64,000 bases of DNA from Caulobacter sp. RHG1 (GCF_013181195.1 NZ_SMZP01000010.1:1-64000), one strand, 5' to 3'. Counted from the first letter of the stretch, positions 16,539 through 25,413 are shown. Translations and numbers: made by a program. The notes: generated by a model not told the origin, from the letters alone.

Positions 16539-19500
16539 ATGCTGCAGCCTTCCCTTCGCCGCCGGTTGCTGGTCGGCCTGGCCACCACCGTCTTTCTGGC
16601 GCCGGCGCTGATCGCGCCCGTCTCGGCCGCGCCCCAGGAGGCGGCCCAGACGATCGTCTTCGACATCCAGCCCGGCACGCTGGACGCCGCCCTGATCGCC
16701 TTCGCCACCCAGAGCGGCCGCACGCTCGCCTATGCGCCCTCGCTGGTCGCCGGACGCCCCTCCGAGGGCTTGCGCGGGCGCTTCACGCCCGAAGCGGCGC
16801 TCGACCGGCTGATCGCCGGGGCCGCCATCGACGTCCGCCGCCGCGGGGTCAAGGGCTTTGTGCTGAAGCCCCGAAGGAGCGGCCTTTCACCGATCGCTGC
16901 CCCGGAGGCGCCCGCGCCGATCGAAGGCGTCACCGCCGAGGAGCCGAGCCAGCTCTCCGAGATCGTGGTGACCGGGTCGCTGATCCGCGGCCCGGCCCAA
17001 GGGGCCTCGCCGCTAGTGACCGTGTCGCGCGACGACCTTGACCGCACCGGCAAGTCCACCGTCGCAGACATGCTGACCGACCTGCCCCAGGCTTTCGGCG
17101 CCGCCGCGTCCGCCGACACAAACCTCGCCAATACCGACGGCACCGGCGCCAATCCGTCGGTCTCGACCGGCGTCAATCTTCGCGGCCTGGGCGCCTCGGC
17201 GACCCTGGTCCTGGTCAACGGCCGACGGATGGCCGGCAGCGGACTGATGGGCGACTTCGCCGACGTCTCCACCCTGCCGACCGCCGCCGTCGACCGCGTG
17301 GAGATCCTGCTCGACGGGGCCTCTGCGCTCTACGGCTCCGACGCGGTCGGCGGCGTGGTCAACGTCATCCTGCGCAAGGATTTCGACGGGGCCGAGACGC
17401 GGCTGCGCGTGGGAGGTGCGACGGCGGGCGGCGCATCCGAGCGGCAGTTCGCCCAGACCCTGGGCAAGACCTGGGGCTCTGGCCACGCGCTGATCAGCTA
17501 CGAACACTGGCGTCGCGACCGGGTGGCGAGCGCCGATCGACCCTATGCGGCCGACGCGGACCTGCGCCCCTTGGGCGGGACCAACCGCCGGTTCTTCTAC
17601 AGCCACCCGGGCAACGTCCTGCAACTGGTCTCCGGCAGCTACGTGCCGACCTGGGCGATCCCGTCTGGTCAGCCAGGGACCGGGCTCACGCCGTCCAGCT
17701 TCCAGGCCGGCGCGGTGAACTACGAGAACCAACGGGCTCAGACCGACATTCTGCCCGAGCAGAACCGTGACGCGGTCTACGCCGCCTTCGGCCAGCAGCT
17801 CGCCCCGCGTCTGGAGATCGGCGGCGACCTTCGCCTGGCCCGTCGCCAATTTTCCTTCGCCCTGCCCGGCACGGTGAACATCTTCACGGTCAGCCGCGCC
17901 AATCCCTATTTCGTCTCGCCCAACGGCGCGACCTCCAACGCCATCGGCTACAGCTTCACTGACGAGCTTGGCCCGCTGCGCGTCCGCGGCGACTCCACCG
18001 GCGTGGCCGCCTCGCTCGGGGCCGAGATCGATCTGGGGCGATCCTGGCGCGCCAACCTCTACGGGGCCTATGCCGAGGAGGTCGCGCGCCGCGATGGCAC
18101 GCACCGGCTCAACACCCGGTTTCTGGCCGAGGCCCTGGGCAATATCGCCGATGATCCGGCGACCAGTTACAGCGCCGCCCGCGACGGCTACTTCAATCCG
18201 TACGGCGACGGCGGCGCCAACAGCCGGGCCGTGCTCGATTTCATCGGCAGCGGCTATCTGCTCACGCGCTACGTCAGTACGGTCAAGACGCTGAACGGCC
18301 AAGCCGACGGCACGCTGCTGACCCTACCGGGCGGTCCGGTCAAGCTGGCCGTCGGCGGACAGTATCGCCGGGAGCATTTCGACACCCGCACGATCTCCTT
18401 GAGCTCGCGGGCGACCCCGACCACCACCCTGACCGGTCCCTTCGACCGCGAGATCCTGGCCGGCTTCGCCGAGTTGCGCGTTCCGCTGGTCGGCCCCGAG
18501 AACGCCCAGCCCGGCGTGCGGCGTCTCGATCTGTCCCTGGCCGGTCGCGTGGAGCGCTATGACGACGTCGGCACGACCCGCAATCCCAAGATCGGGGTGG
18601 TCTGGTCGCCGATCGAGGCGCTGAACGTGCGGGCCAGCTACGGAACCTCCTTCCGCGCGCCGTCCCTGCCCGAAGTGTTCCAACCGCAGGACGGTGGGCC
18701 ATCGTTCCTGGCGGCGGGGGCGACGACCAAACTCGTCCTGCTCCGCTTCGGCGGCAATCGTGACCTGTTGCCCGAGCGCGCCCGCTCATGGACGGCGGGG
18801 CTGGACTACAGCAGCGTCCGCTGGCCGGGGTTGCGACTGTCGGCGACCTGGTTCGACACCCGCTTCAGGGGCCAGATCGGCACGCCGGTGGCTGAGAACA
18901 TCAGCAATGTCCTCGGCAACGCCGCCTATGCGCCGTTCGTCCAGACGCTCGACCCCGCCAACCCAGCCGATCAGGCCAAGGTGGCCGCCCTGCTCGCCGG
19001 CACAACCAGCGCCGCGCTCTATCCGACGACCGCCTACACCGCGATCGTCGACGCCCGCTACGTCAACACCGGCGGGCTGCACGTGCAGGGGCTGGACCTG
19101 ACCGTCCGCTACGGCGCGGGCCTTGGCGGCGGCCGGCTCGACCTCACGGCCAGCGCCAGCTACCTGTTGGACTACAAGCGCAAGGTGACGCCCGACGCGG
19201 CGTGGCTCTCGCTGCTTGATCAGGCGCGCCAGCCCGTCGACCTGCGCGGCAAGCTGGGCGCGACCTGGACGCGCCAGGCCTGGTCGGTCACCAGCGGCCT
19301 CAACCATGTCGACGACTATCGGACGCCCGTGGGCAAGCCGATCGACAGTTGGACCACGATCGACGCGCAGATCACCTGGCGCGCCCAGGGCGCAGGCTGG
19401 AGCCAGGGCCTTTCAGCGGCGCTGTCGGTCCAGAACCTCTTCGACGCCGATCCCCCCTTCTACGACGACCCGCAAGGCGTCGGCTACGACACGGCCAACG

Positions 19501-19550
19501 CCGATCCGCTGGGCCGTTTCGTCTCGCTGCAGCTGACCAAGCGCTGGTAA
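16539..19550 (+). CDS. TonB-dependent outer-membrane receptor with N-terminal signalling (STN) domain
   Basis: The product from the ATG at 16539 (ribosome site AAAGGGGG) is 1003 residues. It has a signal peptide ending near VSAAPQ and an STN domain (IVFDIQPGTLDAALIAFATQSGRTLAYAPSLV). The plug domain contains IVVTGSLIRG, DMLTDLPQAFG, VNLRGLGASATLVLVNGRRM and RVEILLDGASALYGSDAVGGVVNVIL. A 22-strand-type barrel ends in a C-terminal Leu-Thr-Lys-Arg-Trp. The STN domain talks to FecR. Its place next to an isopeptidase and lasso genes suggests that it imports a lasso peptide. Confidence 0.93.
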   Translation: MLQPSLRRRLLVGLATTVFLAPALIAPVSAAPQEAAQTIVFDIQPGTLDAALIAFATQSGRTLAYAPSLVAGRPSEGLRGRFTPEAALDRLIAGAAIDVRRRGVKGFVLKPRRSGLSPIAAPEAPAPIEGVTAEEPSQLSEIVVTGSLIRGPAQGASPLVTVSRDDLDRTGKSTVADMLTDLPQAFGAAASADTNLANTDGTGANPSVSTGVNLRGLGASATLVLVNGRRMAGSGLMGDFADVSTLPTAAVDRVEILLDGASALYGSDAVGGVVNVILRKDFDGAETRLRVGGATAGGASERQFAQTLGKTWGSGHALISYEHWRRDRVASADRPYAADADLRPLGGTNRRFFYSHPGNVLQLVSGSYVPTWAIPSGQPGTGLTPSSFQAGAVNYENQRAQTDILPEQNRDAVYAAFGQQLAPRLEIGGDLRLARRQFSFALPGTVNIFTVSRANPYFVSPNGATSNAIGYSFTDELGPLRVRGDSTGVAASLGAEIDLGRSWRANLYGAYAEEVARRDGTHRLNTRFLAEALGNIADDPATSYSAARDGYFNPYGDGGANSRAVLDFIGSGYLLTRYVSTVKTLNGQADGTLLTLPGGPVKLAVGGQYRREHFDTRTISLSSRATPTTTLTGPFDREILAGFAELRVPLVGPENAQPGVRRLDLSLAGRVERYDDVGTTRNPKIGVVWSPIEALNVRASYGTSFRAPSLPEVFQPQDGGPSFLAAGATTKLVLLRFGGNRDLLPERARSWTAGLDYSSVRWPGLRLSATWFDTRFRGQIGTPVAENISNVLGNAAYAPFVQTLDPANPADQAKVAALLAGTTSAALYPTTAYTAIVDARYVNTGGLHVQGLDLTVRYGAGLGGGRLDLTASASYLLDYKRKVTPDAAWLSLLDQARQPVDLRGKLGATWTRQAWSVTSGLNHVDDYRTPVGKPIDSWTTIDAQITWRAQGAGWSQGLSAALSVQNLFDADPPFYDDPQGVGYDTANADPLGRFVSLQLTKRW

Positions 19551-19565
19551 GGCGAGGGCTTTTTC

Positions 19566-22010
19566 ATGATCGCCAAGTCCCCATGGACGGGCCGCCTCGG
19601 CGCGGCCTGCATGGTCCTGGCCGCCACCGCGGCCGGAGCCGAGCCCCTGACCCTCGATCGCCTGCTGAAGCTAGAAGATCTCGGCGCGACCGTCCTGGCG
19701 CCGGGCGGGCGCTATCTCGTGATCGAGACCCGTGCGCCCTACGACCAGGCGCCGGGTTTCGACTTCGAGACGCCGGACGCCCGGATCGGCCGTCTGATGG
19801 TGGTCGACCGCGTCAAGGGCGGCGGCCCGCGGGCTCTTCTGAGCGCCGATCAGCGGAGCGGTTACACCGCCGGCCCCTTCTCGCCCGACGGCCGCCGGAT
19901 GATCGTCTCGCGCTGGCGCGAGGGCCGCTGGACGACGGGGGTGGTCGAACTGACGAGCGGCGCGGTGCGTTGGTTCGACTTCGGTCTGGAGTCGCCCGAG
20001 TACGGCCGAAGCCTGCAGTGGCTCTCGGACACCGCTTTCATTGCGATCGGACGCGATCCCGAGGACCTGCCCCTGAAGCTTAAGCTGGGCTCGCAGAATC
20101 AGGCCCGCCTCAGCGCCCTGTGGCGACGCCAAGCCGAGGGCCGCATCGCGGCGATCACGGTCGTCGGCAGCGGCCGGGCCCGCCGCCCCGAGCCGCTTGG
20201 CAATCGCCGGCTTCTTAAGGTGGACGCTGTTACAGGCGTCTCGAAGGCCCTGGCGACGGGCGGGTTCTTCGACATCGAGCTCTCGCCCAGCGGCCGCTAT
20301 CTGGCGGCCCTCGAAGAGGCCGAGCGCATTGATCTCGTCGATAGGCCGGCGGTGCGGATGATGGCACCGAGCCGTCGACGAGCCCTGTCGGTGGTCGACC
20401 TGCGGACGGGGGCCGTCGAGGCGATCTGCGCCACCTGCACCACGCTGATCGAACCGATGGTCTGGTCGCCGGGCGCCGATCGCCTCCTGGTGTTTCAGCA
20501 CGCGGCCGACAGGCCAGAGACGGAGGGCGCCCTGGTGGTCGTAGATCCGGCCCGCCGCCAGGTGGAGGCGCTGACCGCCACACCACAGCCGGACATGGAC
20601 TATGGCTCGGAGGGCGCGGCGCGGGTCCGCGCCGACTGGATGGGCTCGCATCCGATCCTGCTGGGCCGCCCATCGACCGCCGCAAGGAGCGACTGGTACG
20701 ATCTGTCGGGGAGCACGCCGGTGAACCTGACCTCGGTCCTGCCCTCCGGCGGCGCCAGTCTGGCCTTCGACATGGCTGGGGGAACCTTCGCGCTGTCACA
20801 GGGCCAGACCTGGCGCCTGGACGGCGCTGGCGGGGCTGTGAAGCAGCCGGCGACCGGCTCGGCATGGTTTCGGCCCGGAATGTTCGGACTTGGCGTACGG
20901 CCGGCGTCGGCGCCCTGGCGCGCGGCCGACCTGCGCCTGCGGACGGAGACGGGGCTCTCCGACCTTAGAGGACGAACACTCGCCCTGCCGCAAAGCGCCC
21001 GTCCCCTGGCCGTGATCGGCGAGGAGACGATCGTCGAGCGCCGTCCGCCCAGCGGCGTCGCAGGCATCGAGGTCGTCGAGCCTTTGGGCGCGAGGAAGAC
21101 GCTGCTGGCGGTCAACAGCGATCTCGCCGACGTCGAGTTTGGCGCGGTGCGCACGGTCGAGACCCGCGCCTGGAACGGCCAGATCCTGAAGAGCTGGATC
21201 TATTTGCCGCCGGGCTGGCGCCCGGGGCGCAAGCCCCCTCTCGTCGTCATTCCCTATCCAGGATCGGCGCCGCAGTCCTTTCCCTTCCGCTTCACCGTGC
21301 GGACGGGCCTGCTTACGCCTAGCGCGGTTCTGCTGGCCGCCCAGGGCTATGCGGTGCTCATCCCGGCCTTGCCGCGCGACCGGGGGCGCGGCGAGCCGGG
21401 CGAGGACCTCGCCCAACAGATCCTCGCCGCCGTGGACGCCGTCGTCGACCAGGGGCTGGCCGACCCCGATCGCCTGGCGCTGTGGGGCCATAGCTTCGGC
21501 GGCTATGCCGGTCTCGTCACGGCGACCCAGACCCATCGCTTCAAGGCGATCGTCGCCCAGGCGGGCCCCAGCGACTTCGTCGCCAACTGGGCCAGCACCG
21601 ACCCCTATTTTCTGACCGCGCCGGAGGACGGCGCCCCCAGCCCCAATATGCTCGGGTTCAACGAGACCGGCCAAGGCGGCCTGAAGGGGCCGCCTTGGCG
21701 GGAGACCGAGCGTTACCTGCGCAACAGCCCCCTCTTCCAGGCCGACAAGATCAGCACGCCGATGATGCTGGTCTATGGCGAACAGGACTTCGTGGCGCTC
21801 GCGCAGGGTCAGGCGATGTTCAACGCCCTCTATCGGCAAGGCAAGGACGCCACCTTGCTGACGATGTTCGGCGAGCGTCATCTGCCAGCCAGCCCCGCGA
21901 CTATACGGGCTCTCTACGCCGAGGTCCTGCCCTGGCTGGCCGATCGGCTGGCCGCGCCGGCGCCTGGACAGGCCGCGGCTTCAAAGTCTGCGATCCGGCC
22001 TTCCCAGTGA
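19566..22010 (+). CDS. S9-family peptidase, probable lasso peptide isopeptidase (AtxE-like)
   Basis: The 814-residue product has a signal peptide (MIAKSPWTGRLGAACMVLAATAAGAEP), an N-terminal beta-propeller region and a C-terminal alpha/beta-hydrolase domain. The catalytic triad is visible: Ser643 in WGHSFGGYAG, Asp741 in YGEQDFVAL and His772 in GERHLP. Proteins of this type encoded beside a TonB receptor and lasso genes in Caulobacteraceae open the isopeptide bond of lasso peptides. It starts 16 bases after the receptor stop. Its last 97 bases overlap the convergent lasso B1 gene, which is unusual. Confidence 0.85.
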   Translation: MIAKSPWTGRLGAACMVLAATAAGAEPLTLDRLLKLEDLGATVLAPGGRYLVIETRAPYDQAPGFDFETPDARIGRLMVVDRVKGGGPRALLSADQRSGYTAGPFSPDGRRMIVSRWREGRWTTGVVELTSGAVRWFDFGLESPEYGRSLQWLSDTAFIAIGRDPEDLPLKLKLGSQNQARLSALWRRQAEGRIAAITVVGSGRARRPEPLGNRRLLKVDAVTGVSKALATGGFFDIELSPSGRYLAALEEAERIDLVDRPAVRMMAPSRRRALSVVDLRTGAVEAICATCTTLIEPMVWSPGADRLLVFQHAADRPETEGALVVVDPARRQVEALTATPQPDMDYGSEGAARVRADWMGSHPILLGRPSTAARSDWYDLSGSTPVNLTSVLPSGGASLAFDMAGGTFALSQGQTWRLDGAGGAVKQPATGSAWFRPGMFGLGVRPASAPWRAADLRLRTETGLSDLRGRTLALPQSARPLAVIGEETIVERRPPSGVAGIEVVEPLGARKTLLAVNSDLADVEFGAVRTVETRAWNGQILKSWIYLPPGWRPGRKPPLVVIPYPGSAPQSFPFRFTVRTGLLTPSAVLLAAQGYAVLIPALPRDRGRGEPGEDLAQQILAAVDAVVDQGLADPDRLALWGHSFGGYAGLVTATQTHRFKAIVAQAGPSDFVANWASTDPYFLTAPEDGAPSPNMLGFNETGQGGLKGPPWRETERYLRNSPLFQADKISTPMMLVYGEQDFVALAQGQAMFNALYRQGKDATLLTMFGERHLPASPATIRALYAEVLPWLADRLAAPAPGQAAASKSAIRPSQ

Positions 22011-23686
22011 CGGACGTAAGCTTCGAGGGCGACGATCTGGAAGAGCCTGGGATAGTCGCCTTCGTGGATCATTCGATCTGGATCGAGGAAGCGCTCGGTC
22101 GCCGCGCGGTCGAGCACGCCCGCCTGAGCCAGGCGCCCGTCCAACAGGAAGGGCGTCAGGACGTCGAGGCTGCGAAGGACCATCCGCCCGTAGTAGGCGG
22201 TGAGATCCCCCTTCGAGCGCCGTGTCCGGACGAACTCGGGGATCCGATCGGAGAAGACGTCCCGCGCAAGACTCCTGCCACGACCGCCCCGCGCCAGATC
22301 GATAACCGGCGCGGCAAGGGCCGCCTCGAGCACCGGCTGGTGGAGCAGGGGGTGGATCAAGTGGGCGCGCGCCCCGCGTAGGCTGGCCCCATGGAAGAGC
22401 TGTGAACGGATCAGGCTGGAGATCTGGCGCTGCTTGGCGGGGGCGACGGCGGTGTCGAGCCAGGGATGGACGTCTGGCGTCGGTGTTTGGGGCCGCCAGG
22501 CTTCCCGCACCGCTTCGCCGAGCAGCGACCAGACCGAGCAGCGGTTCCAGCGCGCGGCGTCTTCGAGCTGGCGCCAGAGGGGATCGGCGCGGGGCCGCCG
22601 CGCCCAGCGACCCCAGAATTCCGACCCGACGCCGCGCGACGGGCTTTGGAAGAAGATCATGTCTCCGCCCTGCCCCGTCAGCAGGCGATCCACGCCGAAA
22701 CGCTCGGCCAGATCGGCTTGCGTCTGGTCGTAATGGCGGTCGATAGCGGTGTTGGAGGGCCGTACGCCGATCGGCATGGACGCCAGCTCTCCGGCGCCGA
22801 TCCGCAGTTCCGGCTTTACGACTTCGAGCAGCTCGACCCCGGCTTGGGCGGCGACCGCACGGGCGAAGCGCCGCTCGTCGCCGCCGGGATCGTCGATGTG
22901 GAAATGGACGAAGCAGGCGCGTCCCACGGCGCCGAGCCGCGCGAGGGTTCCGGTGACGATCGCCGAATCGAGTCCGCCGGAGATCTCCACCAGCAGGCGG
23001 CCGGCGGATCCGCCTTCCGCCGCGAGGCTTTCCTCGACCGCCTCGGCCATAGCGCGGCGCGAGACGTCATAGGAACAGTGAGGCTCGAGGGCGAAGCGCG
23101 CTGGATGCCAAACCACGCGATCGACGGTCTTGCTCGCCAAGCGCCGCGAGGTTCCGGGAAGCAGTTGCGAGACGCCGAGGAGGCCCAGGCTCGGATCGGT
23201 TCCGCTCTCGTCCCGCAACATGGCGGCGACGCCCGGCCAGTCGATGGCCAGACCGCGCGGCGCCATGACCGCCGGAAGATCGGAAGGCAGCGCCGAGCCG
23301 GCGAGCCAGGCCGAGGACGAGGACCAGGTCAAGCAATCCAGATGTCCCGAGGGATCGCGAAGAAGCGCCCGCTCCTCGGGGAAGATGGCGACGTAGCGTC
23401 CCCAAAATTCCTGAACGAGACGATCAAAGCGCGCGTCAAGCGCCTCGCCGTCCGCATGCCGCAAGGCCAGAACGGGATCGGCCTGGCGGCCACTGCCCCG
23501 CTCGAAGAGTTCGCCCACCACCCAGCCGCCGGCGACATCGCGTACGCGAACTTCGCCGCGGACCCAGAGATCCGTCGCCTGGTGCGAGCGCGCCAGCCGC
23601 CATCCCTGGGCCAGGAGGGCTCGATGCGCCTCGGGTTGGCGCTGCCCCAGGAACCCGAAGCGGCCCTCGACCAAAAACGCGTCCAT
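21914..23686 (-). CDS. Lasso peptide macrolactam synthetase B1 (asparagine-synthetase-like)
   Basis: The 590-residue product has an asparagine-synthetase fold. The N-terminal glutaminase-like part begins MDAFLVEGRFGF without the nucleophilic Cys2 of true asparagine synthetases, as expected for lasso cyclases. The ATP-pyrophosphatase motif is SGGLDSA in LVEISGGLDSAIVTGTLARLG. It would adenylate the Glu8 side chain of the core and close the ring to Gly1. The ATG at 23686 shares one base with the B2 stop (TGATG), so the two are coupled. Longer starts up to 23806 overlap B2 and are unlikely. Confidence 0.9.
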   Translation of the reverse strand: MDAFLVEGRFGFLGQRQPEAHRALLAQGWRLARSHQATDLWVRGEVRVRDVAGGWVVGELFERGSGRQADPVLALRHADGEALDARFDRLVQEFWGRYVAIFPEERALLRDPSGHLDCLTWSSSSAWLAGSALPSDLPAVMAPRGLAIDWPGVAAMLRDESGTDPSLGLLGVSQLLPGTSRRLASKTVDRVVWHPARFALEPHCSYDVSRRAMAEAVEESLAAEGGSAGRLLVEISGGLDSAIVTGTLARLGAVGRACFVHFHIDDPGGDERRFARAVAAQAGVELLEVVKPELRIGAGELASMPIGVRPSNTAIDRHYDQTQADLAERFGVDRLLTGQGGDMIFFQSPSRGVGSEFWGRWARRPRADPLWRQLEDAARWNRCSVWSLLGEAVREAWRPQTPTPDVHPWLDTAVAPAKQRQISSLIRSQLFHGASLRGARAHLIHPLLHQPVLEAALAAPVIDLARGGRGRSLARDVFSDRIPEFVRTRRSKGDLTAYYGRMVLRSLDVLTPFLLDGRLAQAGVLDRAATERFLDPDRMIHEGDYPRLFQIVALEAYVRHWEGRIADFEAAACPGAGAASRSASQGRTSA

Positions 23687-24339
23687 CAGACGGCCAGGAT
23701 AGGGGTGAAGCCCGCCAACCGATCGGCGGTGTCGTCCAAGGCCGTATCGCCGACCTGCAACCAGCAATGCGCTTGGAATGGCCAGGTGCGCACGCCGAAC
23801 ATCCACCTGGCGTCATGTCCTCGCCAGCGAAGAATCCGAAGCAGGAGGAAGGCGCGGTAGAGGCAAACGCCTTGGAACGGCAGCCAGGGCAGGATCTTCT
23901 CGAAGCTCGCGACGAGCCCCTTCAAGTCCTCAGTGACGTCGCTGGCCAGCTCAGCCTGGCGCCGGCGGCGCGCCTGCGCGAGCAGGCGATCGAAGGGCAG
24001 GACGTGATAACTGAAGGCCATCGTCGTCCATCCGGCCAGGATCAGCAGGATATCGCGGGTCGCGACCCGTTTGGCGACACGCAAGGCCAGGTCCCGGCTT
24101 GGCAGGCTGGGAGGATCGGCCTGCAGCCTGGGCGCCGGAGTGAGGAAACCCGCCTGTTCGAAATCCTGGGCGAGGCCCGGGTCGTCGAACACGACGCCAT
24201 CTGAGCCGACACTGAGGCCAGCGGCGGCGTCCGGAAGGCAGAAATAGGCGTTCTGACGAGTGTCGAGAACCACGACGTCCGCGCCGATCACGGCGAGGTG
24301 GATCTTCGGCGAGAGGTATGATGTCACGACGAGCCCCAA
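23686..24339 (-). CDS. Lasso peptide leader protease B2 (RRE plus transglutaminase-like)
   Basis: The product is about 217 residues. The N-terminal part (VVVLDTRQNAYFCLPDAAAGL) resembles the PqqD-like leader-recognition element. The C-terminal part is a transglutaminase-like cysteine protease with Cys in PFQGVCLYRAFLLLR, His in PFQAHCWLQVG and Asp in LDDTADRL. It would remove the leader from the precursors. No ATG is available: the first start is TTG at 24339, and a GTG four codons later (24327) is equally possible. It follows precursor gene 1 across a strong hairpin. Confidence 0.9.
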   Translation of the reverse strand: MGLVVTSYLSPKIHLAVIGADVVVLDTRQNAYFCLPDAAAGLSVGSDGVVFDDPGLAQDFEQAGFLTPAPRLQADPPSLPSRDLALRVAKRVATRDILLILAGWTTMAFSYHVLPFDRLLAQARRRRQAELASDVTEDLKGLVASFEKILPWLPFQGVCLYRAFLLLRILRWRGHDARWMFGVRTWPFQAHCWLQVGDTALDDTADRLAGFTPILAV

Positions 24340-24345
24340 GAAAAT

Positions 24346-24371
24346 GGCGGCGTCGGCCGGCCGACGCCGCC
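24346..24371 (-). terminator. Perfect 26-base palindrome between lasso precursor 1 and B2
   Basis: The inverted repeat is GGCGGCGTCGGCC followed directly by its complement. On the minus strand it is followed by ATTTTCTT, so it looks like an intrinsic terminator or attenuator. It lies between the precursor and the enzyme genes, where partial termination or 3'-end protection would give more precursor than enzyme transcript. Confidence 0.6.
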
Positions 24372-24378
24372 GAACGCG

Positions 24379-24495
24379 TCAGCCCTGCTGCTCGAAGCGG
24401 TTCGAGCCCAGTTCCGCGCCGATGCCGACTTCGCCCTTGGTCAGGCGCTTGGCGTCGCCCAGGCGGACGAGGCGGGTCTTGGTTTGCTTGGTCAT
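24379..24495 (-). CDS. Lasso peptide precursor 1
   Basis: The 38-residue gene has a clear ribosome site (AAGGAGA, 24501-24507). The leader MTKQTKTRLVRLGDAKRLTK has the diagnostic Thr at the penultimate position. The predicted core is GEVGIGAELGSNRFEQQG: Gly1, then Glu8 to close an eight-residue ring, and a ten-residue tail. The leader end LGDAK-x-LTK matches that of precursor 2. It lies directly upstream of B2 and B1 on the same strand. Core and ring are predictions from family rules. Confidence 0.88.
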   Translation of the reverse strand: MTKQTKTRLVRLGDAKRLTKGEVGIGAELGSNRFEQQG

Positions 24496-24528
24496 CGTCG
24501 TCTCCTTGACGTCTGATCCTGGAGGAAC

Positions 24529-24550
24529 GGGCGGTCGCCAGGGACCGCCC
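24529..24550. repeat. Hairpin between the two lasso precursor genes
   Basis: This is an 8-base perfect stem, GGGCGGTC and GACCGCCC, with a six-base loop, in the 87-base gap between the precursor genes. It has no T-tract, so transcript stabilisation or processing is more likely than termination. Confidence 0.5.
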
Positions 24551-24582
24551 TAGACTGTCGGCCAGCGCCGGACGCCCTGGGA

Positions 24583-24696
24583 TCAGGGCAGTTCCTTGCG
24601 CATGGTGCCCAGCTCGGCGCCGACGTCGATGTCGCCCTTGGTGAGGACCTTGGCGTCGCCGACACGGACAAAGCGGACCTTACGGCTCTTGGTCAT
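24583..24696 (-). CDS. Lasso peptide precursor 2
   Basis: The 37-residue gene has a strong ribosome site (AAGGAGC, 24702-24708). The leader is MTKSRKVRFVRVGDAKVLTK, again with Thr at the penultimate position. The predicted core is GDIDVGAELGTMRKELP: Gly1, Glu8 for an eight-residue ring, and a nine-residue tail. Ring and leader end are close to those of precursor 1, while the tails differ. This suggests a duplication followed by divergence. It is the first precursor after the GntR gene. Confidence 0.88.
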   Translation of the reverse strand: MTKSRKVRFVRVGDAKVLTKGDIDVGAELGTMRKELP

Positions 24697-24775
24697 GACA
24701 CGCTCCTTCAGGAGAAAAGCCGCGTGATTGCGGCCCTTCATCAAGCGCATCGGCCGATCGGCATTGGCAGTATAT

Positions 24776-24789
24776 TGCAGCTATAAGGA
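24776..24789. promoter_or_regulatory. Candidate GntR-binding motif upstream of the lasso precursors
   Basis: TGCAGCTATAAGGA lies in the short AT-rich stretch (about 24770-24800) upstream of precursor 2 and at the end of the GntR gene. A near copy (TGCAACTATAGGA) lies upstream of the GntR gene itself at 25495-25507. Shared use by the GntR protein is an inference. Confidence 0.35.
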
Positions 24790-25413
24790 CGCTATATTTT
24801 CACCCGCCCGCAGGGCGCGTGCGATATCGGCGGCTTGGAGAACGCGCGCGCCATGCAGCCGGACTAAGCATACCGCCGTTCTTTCGCGATCGGACGCGGC
24901 TTCGCCAAGCTCGGCGATCTCCTCGGCCAGGGCGAAGACCCGAGCTTCCACGCGGACGCAGGGGGCCAGGCGCTCGCCGACCTGACGGTAGGCGTCGAAC
25001 AGGGCGCGGTTGCCAGCCCTGGCTACGATCCAATCGAGGCGCTGCGTCAGCTGACTTTGCAGAGGCAGAGCCTGGTCCGCCGATCCAGGCGGCGAGATCG
25101 ATGCGGTCTCGCCACCGCTGGCGAGCGCCTCCACGAGGTAGAGGCGTCGCAGGCCGTAGAGTTCGACGAGATCGGAGACGTCCAGGCGCGGTGCGAAATA
25201 GCCTCGGCCGCGGCGGTCCTCGATCAGGCGCTCGCCCGCCAGTCGCGACAGCGCCTCGCGCACGGGCGTGGCGCTGAGGCCCAGGTCATGGGCCAGGTCG
25301 GTGATGGTCAGGGGCTCGCCCGACACGAGACGGCCGCTCCGCAAGCGATCACGCAGGGCGTCCAAGGCGGCGCTGAATGGATCCTGGGGCTTCCCAAACG
25401 CGCTAATTCTCAC
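24781..25413 (-). CDS. GntR-family transcriptional regulator of the lasso cluster
   Basis: The product is about 210 residues. The N-terminal winged helix-turn-helix contains LRDRLRSGRLVSGEPLTITDLAHDLGLSATPVREALSRLAGERLIEDRRGRGYFA. A helical FadR/FCD-type effector domain follows. A GTG start at 25413 was chosen because GGGAGG lies just upstream; an in-frame ATG at 25464 has no ribosome site. It is on the same strand as and 84 bases upstream of the precursors, so it probably controls the maturation operon. Confidence 0.85.
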   Translation of the reverse strand: MRISAFGKPQDPFSAALDALRDRLRSGRLVSGEPLTITDLAHDLGLSATPVREALSRLAGERLIEDRRGRGYFAPRLDVSDLVELYGLRRLYLVEALASGGETASISPPGSADQALPLQSQLTQRLDWIVARAGNRALFDAYRQVGERLAPCVRVEARVFALAEEIAELGEAASDRERTAVCLVRLHGARVLQAADIARALRAGENIASL

